The position numbers and the translations under genes were made by a program. Below, piece by piece: positions 8,409 to 17,307 of a stretch of DNA of 64,000 nucleotides. The DNA comes from an uncultured Parabacteroides sp. (GTDB taxonomy: Bacteria > Bacteroidota > Bacteroidia > Bacteroidales > Tannerellaceae), in contig NZ_CAJJWO010000004.1 in NCBI RefSeq assembly GCF_905196875.1, positions 62,001 through 126,000 on the forward strand, read 5' to 3'. Every line of letters starts with the position of its first letter. Positions within the stretch are counted from its first letter, which is position 1. The notes under the pieces were generated by a model. It saw only the letters and a list, made by a program, of their open reading frames with translations, was not told the DNA's origin and made no database searches.

Positions 8409-9374
8409 ATGGATTTCGAACACTTTCCGAAGATAGACGCCCACTTCCATACAACGTTTCGGAACGATACTTACCGGACTGTTGCGGAGCGGTGCAACCT
8501 GCGCTATATCACCATAAATACGGATGCGGATGTTTTCCCGTCAATGGATGAATAGGAACGTGTCGCCCTCGAATATCAACGGGAACATCCCGGGTATTTC
8601 CGTTACATCTGTTCGTTTTCCATGGCGGACTGGCAGCAGGAAGGTTGGATGGAAGGTGTGATAACACGCATCGACCGCTCGATCCGTCAGGGGGCCGTCG
8701 GAGTAAAATTATGGAAGAATATCGGTATGGAAGTCCAGAAAGCGGATGGTTCTTTCCTGATGATTGACGACGACTTCTTCACACCGCTCTTTACTTTTCT
8801 TACGGAACGCGACATCCCGGTCGTAGCCCATCTGGGAGAGCCTTTGAATTGTTGGCTCCCTCTCGAAGAAATGACCTCTGAACGCAATAGATGTTATTTC
8901 AGTGAGCACCCTCAGTATCATGCCTGGCTGCATCCGGAAATCCCTTCCTGGCAGCAGCAGATCAAAGCCCGGGACCGTATCTTGCAACGTTATCCCGGCT
9001 TGACTTTCGTCGGTGCTCACCTGGGCAGTCTGGAATGGAACTACCGGGAGATAGCCACGCGTTTGGACGCTTATCCTCAGTTTGCCGTAGATGTCTCTTC
9101 CCGCCTCGGTCATCTTCAGCTGCAAAGTATTGCTGATTATGAAGGCGTCCGCAATTTTTTTATCCGTTATGCCGACCGTCTGCTTTACGGTACGGATGCT
9201 TATAATAACCTAGTCAAGCTGGAAACCTCGCTGGTTAACGACTGGGATTATCTGGCCACCGATAGTGTCTGTGTCTCTACGGAAGTCACCCAGCCATGTA
9301 AAGGACTGTGTTTGCCGGAGGACGTGTTATTCCAGATTTATTTCGGAAATGCGGAGAGGTATTACCGGTTGTAG
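8409..9374 (+). pseudogene. Amidohydrolase interrupted by in-frame TAG
   Basis: Reading from the ATG at 8409 gives a continuous 321-codon amidohydrolase frame except for TAG at 8553-8555 (codon 49). The part before the stop begins MDFEHFPKIDAHFHTTFR and holds the metal-binding HxH (H12, H14). The part after it, open as 8622-9374 from an internal ATG, keeps the rest of the barrel: VAHLGEP, FVGAHLGSLEWN and the late catalytic aspartate region YGTDAYNN. A protein begun at 8622 would lack the HxH and probably be inactive. A GGAGG lies immediately before the first ATG. The neighbouring codons (GAA TAG GAA) suggest an original CAG. Recent inactivation, suppression or a base-call error are all possible. 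Confidence 0.75.
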
Positions 9375-9474
9375 TCTGTACCTTTCCGTATTCTCCCTCA
9401 TTTTCAATCGTTCGTATTTAATTTTAAAAAAAGTTTGTTTTTGTGTGAGTACTTTTTTGCTGCCATTCGTTATA

Positions 9475-9495
9475 AGTTCATAAAGGACTAAGTCA
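9475..9495 (+). promoter_or_regulatory. Conserved 21-bp element upstream of PUL1 fecR
   Basis: These 21 bases are identical to 34345-34365 on the other strand, upstream of the PUL2 fecR. They contain the hyphenated palindrome GACTAAGTC. Surrounding bases diverge. It lies 29 bases before the ATG of the fecR at 9525. Its conservation between paralogous loci suggests a binding site or leader element; function is unknown. Confidence 0.5.
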
Positions 9496-9524
9496 CCGAA
9501 AGGTAACGATACAAAGGAGATATC

Positions 9525-10502
9525 ATGGAAAACGAACATACAGAGCTAATTATAGGCTATTTACAAGGTAATCTATCTAAAGAAGAAACAGACCTTTTTT
9601 ACGATTGGGTGAATGAGAGTGCTTCCAATAAGGAACTATTCTTTGAGATCAAGGCCATGTATGATGCGGGTACATCTTTAAGAGAACCCCTGAATATAGA
9701 TGAGAGCTGGCTGCATTTACTTAATAAAAAGGAAAATTCACAATCCCGCAGGTTCAAGCTTTGGTACCAAATCGGTAGCTATGTTGCCGTGGCCTTGATT
9801 GCGGTAGCTATCAGTTCTGTATTCTTTTTTTCTTCGAAAAATGTTGATAATGGTTTATATTCCAAATATATAGGAGGAGATGGTCTGGAGGCGGATGTGG
9901 TTGAGTTGCCCGACGGCACTCAGGTTAGTCTGGGAGCAAAAACGACATTCCATTACGATAAGGATTTTGGTAAAAAACAACGTATCGTTTATCTGGAAGG
10001 GGAAGCTTACTTTGATGTGGCCAAACAAAGGGATAAACCTTTCATCGTAAAAACAAAAGAACAGGATATCGAAGCCCTCGGAACCAAGTTTAATGTAATG
10101 GCTTACCCGCTGGATTCGCTGGTTGTAACGACTTTATTGGAAGGGTCTGTCCGGTTGACGACTTTGGGTATCGACAGGCAAGCGATCTTACAGCCAAACC
10201 AGCAGTTTGTTTATAACCGGAATAGAAAAAGTGTTTTTTTGAATCGGGTTGATGCCCAGCAATATACATCCTGGATAACCGGTTATTATTATTTTTCCGA
10301 ACAAACATTGGAATCTATTCTCGATCGGTTGAGTCATGTGTATGGTGCACAATTCACTATTCAATCGAAAGCATTGAACAAACGGACCTTTACCGGTACA
10401 TTCTATCGTGGGGAAAGTATAAAGGATATCATGGAAGTTATTAACCTGTCCGTACCTATCAAATACAAGATTGATAAAAGACATGTTACGATTTCGGAAT
10501 GA
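9525..10502 (+). CDS. FecR-family anti-sigma factor (PUL1)
   Basis: The 325-residue protein has an N-terminal cytoplasmic helical region (1-80) and one membrane segment at about 84-103. A periplasmic FecR domain follows (DVVELPDGTQVSLG, then YLEGEAYFDVAK), and a C-terminal DUF4974-type domain (EQTLESILDRLSHVYGAQF, then TFTGTFYRGESIKDIMEV). In this family the periplasmic part senses the STN domain of a loaded SusC and releases an ECF sigma factor. The gene is followed after 164 bases by susC. No sigma gene is adjacent. It is closely similar to the PUL2 fecR at 33342-34331 and shares an upstream 21-bp block with it. Confidence 0.93.
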   Translation: MENEHTELIIGYLQGNLSKEETDLFYDWVNESASNKELFFEIKAMYDAGTSLREPLNIDESWLHLLNKKENSQSRRFKLWYQIGSYVAVALIAVAISSVFFFSSKNVDNGLYSKYIGGDGLEADVVELPDGTQVSLGAKTTFHYDKDFGKKQRIVYLEGEAYFDVAKQRDKPFIVKTKEQDIEALGTKFNVMAYPLDSLVVTTLLEGSVRLTTLGIDRQAILQPNQQFVYNRNRKSVFLNRVDAQQYTSWITGYYYFSEQTLESILDRLSHVYGAQFTIQSKALNKRTFTGTFYRGESIKDIMEVINLSVPIKYKIDKRHVTISE

Positions 10503-10561
10503 GCGATATGGATTAGTTAACCTTTTAAAATGTAATGTATGAGTGGATAACGTAAAAAGTA

Positions 10562-10649
10562 AGAAGTGGAGAAAAATATCTTGCCGGATACTCTCTTCTA
10601 AAGGGTGTGATTCAATTAAACTTCCATTGCCGTGGAAAAAGTGTTTAAT
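10562..10649 (+). promoter_or_regulatory. Two TTGCCG-loop hairpins in PUL1 susC leader
   Basis: The fecR-susC gap holds two hairpins with the same hexaloop. Hairpin 1 (10562-10599) has TATC/GATA around TTGCCG at 10581-10586, with outer imperfect pairs. Hairpin 2 (10615-10649) pairs TTCCA with TGGAA around TTGCCG at 10627-10632 and extends through ATTAAAC/GTTTAAT. Hairpin 2 ends 17 bases before the susC ATG. Bases 10605-10637 are identical to 33213-33245 on the other strand in PUL2. Compared with PUL2, the antisense -7 element (TACTCTGA here) and the terminator U-tract are lost. Confidence 0.55.
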
Positions 10650-10666
10650 CTTAAAACTATCAGAGT

Positions 10667-13600
10667 ATGAATAATCAACGTATAGTTGCTTTTGTAAACC
10701 CGAAAAGAGCTATAAACATTATGAAGTTAACCGTGCTAATGCTAACTGTTTGTCTGTCTCAAGTTTTTGCCGCAACTTATGCACAGACTGCAAAACTAAC
10801 AGTTTCTGCAAAGAATGAAACGTTGGAGAATGTACTGAAACAAATAGAAAAGCAATCCGAATACCTGTTTTTCTATAATCTGGAAGAGATCAATAAAAAC
10901 ACTAAGATCTCCATAAACAAAGAAGATGCTAATATTAAAGATGTATTGAATCTCATATCAAATAACACAGGATTGAGGTATGTTATAAAAGATCGCCATA
11001 TTGTGTTGTATAAAGCAGAAGTGGTTGTTCCTCAACAAAGTGGAAAAAAAACAATCTCCGGTATTATAAAAGATGCGAGTGGGCCTATCATTGGAGTGAA
11101 TATTCTGGAAGAAGGAACCTCCAACGGAACGATCTCGGATTTGAACGGTCAGTTTACATTAGAAGTCGCTGAAAATGCCGTATTGAAGTTTACTTATGTG
11201 GGTTATTTACCGCAGGAGATCAAGGTCGTTAACCAAAAATCCTTGAGTATCGTGATGAGAGAAGACGCCCAGACATTGGATGAACTGGTCGTAGTCGGTT
11301 ATGGTTCGGTAAAGAAAAGTGACTTGACCGGTTCGGTTTCATCCGTAAAAGCCGAAGATATTACCAAAATGGCAACCAGTTCGCCGGTAGCGGCTTTACA
11401 AGGACGGGCAGCAGGTGTTTCTGTCTCATTAGGGTCCGGTTCGCCCGATGCAACGGCTTCCATCCAGATTCGTGGTGTAGGAACTCCGAATGATTCTTCT
11501 CCGCTTTATGTAGTGGACGGCTTTCCAATGAGCGATATTAATCATTTGAGTCCTAATGATATTGAGTCGATCGAGATTCTGAAAGATGCTTCGGCTTGTG
11601 CCATCTACGGTTCCCGAGGTGCCAACGGCGTAGTTGTTATTACAACGAAGAAAGGCAAAGCCGGTGATTTAAAGGTAAATTTCAATGCTTATTATGGTAT
11701 TGAACGCCTGGCTTCAAAGCCTACTATGCTGAATTCTTCACAATATGCGGAGTTATCCAATCTGGCCTATACAAATGCAGATGAAGCTCCTTTATATTCG
11801 AGCACAACTAATATGCCTTATAATACAGACTGGTATGATGCTGTTTCCCATTTAGGTCAGTTCCAGAATTATAATATAAGTATGACAGGTGGCGGCGAAA
11901 AAGTACAGTCTGTCTTTAGTGCGAACTATTATAAGAGAGAAGGTATCGTAAAATCTACCGATTTTGATCGTATATCGTTAAACCAGAATAATGTCTTTAA
12001 AGCAACCAGTTTCCTTAAGTTCACAACCTCGCTGTCTGTTGCTATGACCGATCATAAAAGATTGGATCCTACTAGTATTTTCCTTTCTTCTTTGATTGCT
12101 CCTCCCGATATACCGGTTATCGATCCGGAAACAAATTACTATACAGGTATTCGAAAGATGAGACTGGAGAATCCGGCAGGTAGAATTGCCCGAAATAATG
12201 GAAAAAACAAACGTTTGTATTTTGTCGGTAATTTCAGTGCTGACCTGAATCTGACGAAAGACCTGGTCTTTACCTCTCGCTATGGCATCAAAGTAAGAAA
12301 TAATCATGATAGCGATTTTGTTCCTGTTTTTTATGAAACAGCGGATAATTCAACTTTAATGAATACCGTATCGAGGAAGACATCCCGTACTATCGATTGG
12401 ACCTGGGAGAATATGCTGACTTATCACCACAATTTTAACGAGAAACATGATCTGACGGTGATGGGAGCGATGTCTGCCCGTAGTTATACAGATGACTCTT
12501 ATGAAGTAACGAAGCAAAATGTTCCTATTGAAAGTGATGAATTCTGGTATTTTGATTCTGCTACCGAAAACCCGTTGGCTAAAGGCGATGGTGCGGAACT
12601 GACCATGTTGTCATATCTGGGGCGTGTCAATTATAATTTACTGGATCGTTATCTGATAACTGCAAGTTTTCGTGCCGACGGTTCTTCGCGCTTTACTAAA
12701 AATAATCGACGGGGATACTTCCCTTCAGCTGCTCTTGCTTGGAAATTATCGGAAGAGAGTTTCTTTAAAAACTGGGAACAAAATGTCTTAAGCAATGTCA
12801 AAGTGAGAGCCGGTTACGGTGCCATTGGTAATGAGAATATTAAATCCTATTATCCGTATTTAACTCCGATCTCACAACAACAATATTATACTTTGGGCCA
12901 AAATCAGGACAGAATAAACGGTTCCCTGCCTTCCGGTATCGGTAATCTGGATGCCAAGTGGGAAACATCCACTCAGTTGAATTTTGGAGTCGACTTGAGT
13001 CTGCTTAATAATCGGTTGAGTGTAACTGCTGATTACTATATCAGAAAGACTGAAGACATTTTGTTGACGCAACAAATACCTCGTATTTCGGGATTCGGTA
13101 ATATGGTTCGTAATGTAGGGGGGATGCAGAATAAAGGTTTCGAGTTTTCACTTGGATTTAAAGGAAGCAAAGGTGATTTCACATACAGTGTCAATGGTAA
13201 TTTTGCTCTTGTAAAAAATGAAGTGACCAGTCTCGGAACCTCAAAGGCTTTGGTAGCCAGTATCCCTTATGACTATACATTGATCGATTTGCAGGGAGCC
13301 TTGGGGAATATTATCCGCAGTGAAGTGGGTAAGCCTTACGGACAATTCTATGGTTATCTAACAGATGGTATTTTCCAGAATCAGGCAGAGATTGATGCGT
13401 ATGTAAAAGACGGCAACTTAATCCAGCCGGATGCTAAACCGGGTGACCGTAAGTTTAAAGACTTGAATAATAACGGTAAGATCGACGATGGCGATATGGA
13501 CTTTATCGGAAATCCGATCCCTGATGTGACTTATGGTCTTTCATTCGATGCAAGTTATAAGAATTTTGATCTGAGCCTTTTGTTTCAGGGGGTAGCCGGC

Positions 13601-14008
13601 AATGAAATTTATAATGCAGCTAAGTATTATTATATGCGATTTGATGGTAAGCAGAATGTACGCCAGGAATATCTGGACGATTACTGGAGAGGAGAGAATA
13701 CCTCTAATGTTCAGTCTATTCCGACCAAGGACTTGACCCGTAACAGTCGTAACTTCCGTAATTCCGATTATTATGTAGAAAATGGATCTTATCTGCGTCT
13801 GAAGAATATCCAGTTAGGATATACATTCTCACCCAGATTGGCTGAAGGCTTCAAGCCATCTATCCGCTTGTATATTTCGGCACAGAATCTGTTTACAATT
13901 TCCGGTTATAGCGGCTTTGATCCTGAGGTGGCAACAGATCTTTCGGTTGATAGGGGGCAATATCCTCAGGCTCAATCTTTTATGATCGGAACAGTTATTA
14001 ACTTTTAA
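10667..14008 (+). CDS. SusC-like TonB-dependent receptor (PUL1)
   Basis: The 1113-residue outer-membrane transporter imports an oligosaccharide bound by its SusD partner. A signal segment lies at about residues 20-40 (MKLTVLMLTVCLSQVFA). An STN signalling domain spans about 45-115, a carboxypeptidase-like beta domain about 125-205 (ISGIIKDASG, GTISDLNGQFTL), and the plug starts at LDELVVVGYG and includes SIEILKDASACAIYGSRGANGVV. A 22-strand barrel ends in phenylalanine (VINF). The STN domain fits control through FecR. The N-terminal about 110 codons are highly similar in DNA to the PUL2 susC, while the rest is divergent. susD follows after 14 bases. Confidence 0.95.
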   Translation: MNNQRIVAFVNPKRAINIMKLTVLMLTVCLSQVFAATYAQTAKLTVSAKNETLENVLKQIEKQSEYLFFYNLEEINKNTKISINKEDANIKDVLNLISNNTGLRYVIKDRHIVLYKAEVVVPQQSGKKTISGIIKDASGPIIGVNILEEGTSNGTISDLNGQFTLEVAENAVLKFTYVGYLPQEIKVVNQKSLSIVMREDAQTLDELVVVGYGSVKKSDLTGSVSSVKAEDITKMATSSPVAALQGRAAGVSVSLGSGSPDATASIQIRGVGTPNDSSPLYVVDGFPMSDINHLSPNDIESIEILKDASACAIYGSRGANGVVVITTKKGKAGDLKVNFNAYYGIERLASKPTMLNSSQYAELSNLAYTNADEAPLYSSTTNMPYNTDWYDAVSHLGQFQNYNISMTGGGEKVQSVFSANYYKREGIVKSTDFDRISLNQNNVFKATSFLKFTTSLSVAMTDHKRLDPTSIFLSSLIAPPDIPVIDPETNYYTGIRKMRLENPAGRIARNNGKNKRLYFVGNFSADLNLTKDLVFTSRYGIKVRNNHDSDFVPVFYETADNSTLMNTVSRKTSRTIDWTWENMLTYHHNFNEKHDLTVMGAMSARSYTDDSYEVTKQNVPIESDEFWYFDSATENPLAKGDGAELTMLSYLGRVNYNLLDRYLITASFRADGSSRFTKNNRRGYFPSAALAWKLSEESFFKNWEQNVLSNVKVRAGYGAIGNENIKSYYPYLTPISQQQYYTLGQNQDRINGSLPSGIGNLDAKWETSTQLNFGVDLSLLNNRLSVTADYYIRKTEDILLTQQIPRISGFGNMVRNVGGMQNKGFEFSLGFKGSKGDFTYSVNGNFALVKNEVTSLGTSKALVASIPYDYTLIDLQGALGNIIRSEVGKPYGQFYGYLTDGIFQNQAEIDAYVKDGNLIQPDAKPGDRKFKDLNNNGKIDDGDMDFIGNPIPDVTYGLSFDASYKNFDLSLLFQGVAGNEIYNAAKYYYMRFDGKQNVRQEYLDDYWRGENTSNVQSIPTKDLTRNSRNFRNSDYYVENGSYLRLKNIQLGYTFSPRLAEGFKPSIRLYISAQNLFTISGYSGFDPEVATDLSVDRGQYPQAQSFMIGTVINF

Positions 14009-14022
14009 AGAGGCATGATATT

Positions 14023-15561
14023 ATGAAAACACATCAGATACTTGTAGGTTTATCAATACTACTATTAAGTTCATGTTCGGACTTTCTGGATAAGACTCCT
14101 TTAGTTCAGACATCAGTTCAGACCTATTACTCCACAGATGATGAGGCGAATACTTCGATCATCGGTATTTATTCCATTATGCAGAATGAATCCTTCCAGT
14201 TAGCACCTTTCATGATAATTGGGGACGACTGTTCGGATGACTCGGATTTAGGGAATAACAATAGCGAGGCATTCTCCTGGTTGGGCTCTGTAGCCCAATC
14301 ACTTCAAAAGTTCGATAATCTTCCCACTAACTGGGTAAGCAATGCTTTGTGGGCGCAAGGTTTTAGAGGAATTTCCGCTTCAACTCAGGCAATAGAAAGT
14401 ATTGCGGCTAATGCTGATCATTTATCACCGGCTAAGAAAGACCAGTTCCTAGGTGAAGCTCATTTCCTGAGAGCATTTAATTATTTCTTCATGACACGGC
14501 AGTATGGACGGATGCCTATTATTGATCATGTACTTTCTTACGATGAATATTATATGTCCCGCGCTTCCATTGAAGAGACCTGGGAGTTTATAGCACAGGA
14601 TCTGAAGAAGGCAATTGAACTTTTACCGAAGAAAAGTGAATATGAGGCTGCTGATTTAGGTCGCGCTACACAAGGGGCTGCTTATGCCATGCTTGGTAAG
14701 GTGTATATTTATCAGGGGAAATTCCAGGAAGCTTATGATGCACTGAAAGAAGTGGTGAATTCGGGCGAGTATGGTTTGGAGCCTAATTATGTGGATGTTT
14801 TTACTCTCGAGCATGAGAATGGCATCGAATCGCTTTTCGAGATTCAGCACAGTATCAGCGGTACAGGTTGGGCAGACTCGAATGAAGGTTCGATCCTTTC
14901 TTTCTATGAGCATGATGCCGATCCTGACGATCCCGTGAAATGGCATAATGGATGGTCTATGCATTGCCTTACAGAGGATCTGGTGAAGAGTTATGAGGAT
15001 GGCGATCCCCGTCTGAATGCAACTGTTATTTTCCCCGGAGAATTCTTTGACGGGCGTATTAATTATAACAAAGCCAGTTCTACAGGATATCAACCTAAGA
15101 AATGGTATATTCCTTATGCACAGCGTTCGCAGGTCGACCAGAGTGATTGTCCTAAGAATATAATCTTCTATCGCTACGCTGATGTATTGTTATATATGGC
15201 TGAGGCAGCCAACGAATTAGGAAAGACAACAGAGGCTCTCGATTACCTGGAACAAGTCCGTAGCAGAGCCCGTTTGAATACTACCGCTGACAATGTGTTA
15301 CCGAAAGTCACGGAAACTGGAAAAGATAAGCTACGTGATCTTATCTGGCATGAACGTCGTGTCGAACTGGCCGGCGAAGGACAACGTTTTTGGGATTTGG
15401 CTCGTCAAGGCCGTCTTGGAAGTATCATGAAAGCGTATTCTCAAAAGTATAATTCTATCAAAGGAAAGAACTTTATAGAAGGTAAGAGTGAACTGTTACC
15501 TATCCCTGAAGATCAGGTAACCCTTTCTGACGGAGCTCTGGAACAAAATCCGGGTTACTGA
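14023..15561 (+). CDS. SusD-like surface glycan-binding lipoprotein (PUL1)
   Basis: The 512-residue protein carries a lipoprotein signal (LLLSSCSDFLDKTPL, lipobox cysteine near residue 18). It shows the SusD/RagB helical scaffold: QAIESI, an FLGEAHFLRAFNYFFM helix at about 145, ATQGAAYAMLGKVYIYQGKF at about 215, and the C-terminal RYADVLLYMAEAANELG followed by RRVELAGEGQRFWDLARQG. In the SusCD complex it forms the lid over the receptor at position 10667 and binds the target glycan outside the cell. The glycan cannot be read from the sequence. It is the second gene of the PUL1 operon. Confidence 0.95.
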   Translation: MKTHQILVGLSILLLSSCSDFLDKTPLVQTSVQTYYSTDDEANTSIIGIYSIMQNESFQLAPFMIIGDDCSDDSDLGNNNSEAFSWLGSVAQSLQKFDNLPTNWVSNALWAQGFRGISASTQAIESIAANADHLSPAKKDQFLGEAHFLRAFNYFFMTRQYGRMPIIDHVLSYDEYYMSRASIEETWEFIAQDLKKAIELLPKKSEYEAADLGRATQGAAYAMLGKVYIYQGKFQEAYDALKEVVNSGEYGLEPNYVDVFTLEHENGIESLFEIQHSISGTGWADSNEGSILSFYEHDADPDDPVKWHNGWSMHCLTEDLVKSYEDGDPRLNATVIFPGEFFDGRINYNKASSTGYQPKKWYIPYAQRSQVDQSDCPKNIIFYRYADVLLYMAEAANELGKTTEALDYLEQVRSRARLNTTADNVLPKVTETGKDKLRDLIWHERRVELAGEGQRFWDLARQGRLGSIMKAYSQKYNSIKGKNFIEGKSELLPIPEDQVTLSDGALEQNPGY

Positions 15562-15594
15562 TAATCGTTTATATATTCATTTACCACTAATCAC

Positions 15595-17304
15595 ATGAAA
15601 ATGAAAAAGATCTTATTATCGATATGTCTGGTATTTATGACTTTGGTTGTCTATGCCCAGAACAAAACGTATTTTGTATCTCCCAATGGAAATGATAATG
15701 CGTCCGGCTTATCTATTCAAGCTGCATGGAAAAGTTTGGAGAAAGTGAATAATGTAACCTTTCTTCCGGGTGACAAGATTCTGTTTGAGTCGGGAGCTGT
15801 CTGGAAAGGACAACTCAAGTTACAGGGATCCGGAGAGAAAGGAAATCCGATCCTTCTTTCTTGTTATGGTGGAGAGGCTAAACCGATAATTAATATAGGT
15901 GATGCCGAAGGTGCCGGAATCCGCCTCAACAATCAATCCTGGTGGATAATAGAGAATATGGAAGTTACTAGTGGTGCCGCCCCTGAACTAGGAATCGGAC
16001 GGCAGGGTGTCGTAGCACTGGCCCAGGGCGAAAATCAACAGGTAGAACATATAATAATCCGTAATTGCTACATCCATGATATCTGGGGACAGCTTGGCGG
16101 TAATACGGAATATACCGGTTACAACAGTTGTGCCATATTAGTACAGATCCAGAATAAAAGGGGAGGTATTAACAACAATCGTATGAATACGACCCTGAAC
16201 GATGTACTGATTGAAAATAACCGTATCGAACGTTTTGATAAATGTGGTATCATTGTTCGCGGCTGTAAGAATAATCTGAATGTCCGTCATAATTATATGG
16301 AAAATCTGGGTGGAGACGGAATTTTTGTAGGTGGATGTTATCAAGGTATGATCGAACATAATGTGGCGAAGCGCACTTGCATGCGTTCCGGATATCTTGA
16401 CCTGAAGGGAGGTGAAAGCTGGTGGCCACATACGGCTGCCATCTGGATACAAGATGCAGAAGAGACGATTATGCAGTATAATGCCGTTTATGATACAGGA
16501 CGTCAGCCAGGAAATGGTGACGGATTTGCTTACGACTTCGACTTTTATTGCAAACGTTGCATTGCCCAGTATAATTACAGTCAGAATAATCATGGCTTTT
16601 TATTGCTGATGAATCGAACGTTTGAGAATATTGCCCGTTATAATATAAGTGAAAATGATCAGACGCACCTGGTACAAATGCAGTGTGATATTAGTGATCG
16701 TAATATTTTGTACAATAATGTCTTTTATATTGATTACGGCACAGTGGATCTGGATTTCTTCTGCGGTAACGATGGTTCGGTAGATAAGAGCAAGCTGGGG
16801 GCTGTTTATTACAATAATATCTTTTATGCTTCAGGGCAGAGTTATTTCAGAACAGCCTATTCTTCCGGAGAAGTATTGACTCGAACTTTTGATGAATCAG
16901 TCAAACCTGCTACAGGTGCTCCTGATAAGCTGTTTTATCATAACTGTTATTACGGTCCCTGGAAAAATGGCTTGCCTGATGATCCTGAGAAATTGGTGGC
17001 TGATCCTCTTTTTGTCGCTCCCGGTAGCGGTGGTGAAGGATTATGTTCGTTGAAAGGTTACCGGTTGCAACCGAATTCCCCTTGTATCAATACCGGTATC
17101 TATGTTCCTCTTTCCGGCAAGCATGATTTCTGGGGAAATCTTTTAGAAGATGGACATACTGATTTTGGAGCATACGAGCAGGTTGGTTCGGGTATGTTTG
17201 GCGATAAGGCGAAAATGGAGGAAATAGATCGGAAGTATAGCGATGACTCTGAGAAAGCTTGGGAAAAGTGGAGTAGTTTATATCTGGAAAAACAGAGGAG
17301 ATAG
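15595..17304 (+). CDS. Secreted right-handed beta-helix protein
   Basis: The 569-residue protein has a signal peptide ending near VVYAQ (residue 22). It then follows the pattern of right-handed parallel beta-helix proteins: YFVSPNGNDNASG at the start, repeated short N-rich rungs (VLIENNRIERFDKCGIIVRG, HNYMENLGGDGIFVGG, YNAVYDTG) and a C-terminal NSPCINTG/DFGAYEQ closure. This fold occurs in polysaccharide lyases and in some glycoside hydrolases. I see no residue set that fixes the activity. Its place between susD and a GH-A enzyme, with 33- and 3-base gaps, indicates a role in degrading the PUL1 glycan. Pfam DUF1565-like or pectate-lyase-like are possible labels. Confidence 0.85.
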   Translation: MKMKKILLSICLVFMTLVVYAQNKTYFVSPNGNDNASGLSIQAAWKSLEKVNNVTFLPGDKILFESGAVWKGQLKLQGSGEKGNPILLSCYGGEAKPIINIGDAEGAGIRLNNQSWWIIENMEVTSGAAPELGIGRQGVVALAQGENQQVEHIIIRNCYIHDIWGQLGGNTEYTGYNSCAILVQIQNKRGGINNNRMNTTLNDVLIENNRIERFDKCGIIVRGCKNNLNVRHNYMENLGGDGIFVGGCYQGMIEHNVAKRTCMRSGYLDLKGGESWWPHTAAIWIQDAEETIMQYNAVYDTGRQPGNGDGFAYDFDFYCKRCIAQYNYSQNNHGFLLLMNRTFENIARYNISENDQTHLVQMQCDISDRNILYNNVFYIDYGTVDLDFFCGNDGSVDKSKLGAVYYNNIFYASGQSYFRTAYSSGEVLTRTFDESVKPATGAPDKLFYHNCYYGPWKNGLPDDPEKLVADPLFVAPGSGGEGLCSLKGYRLQPNSPCINTGIYVPLSGKHDFWGNLLEDGHTDFGAYEQVGSGMFGDKAKMEEIDRKYSDDSEKAWEKWSSLYLEKQRR

Positions 17305-17307
17305 GTT

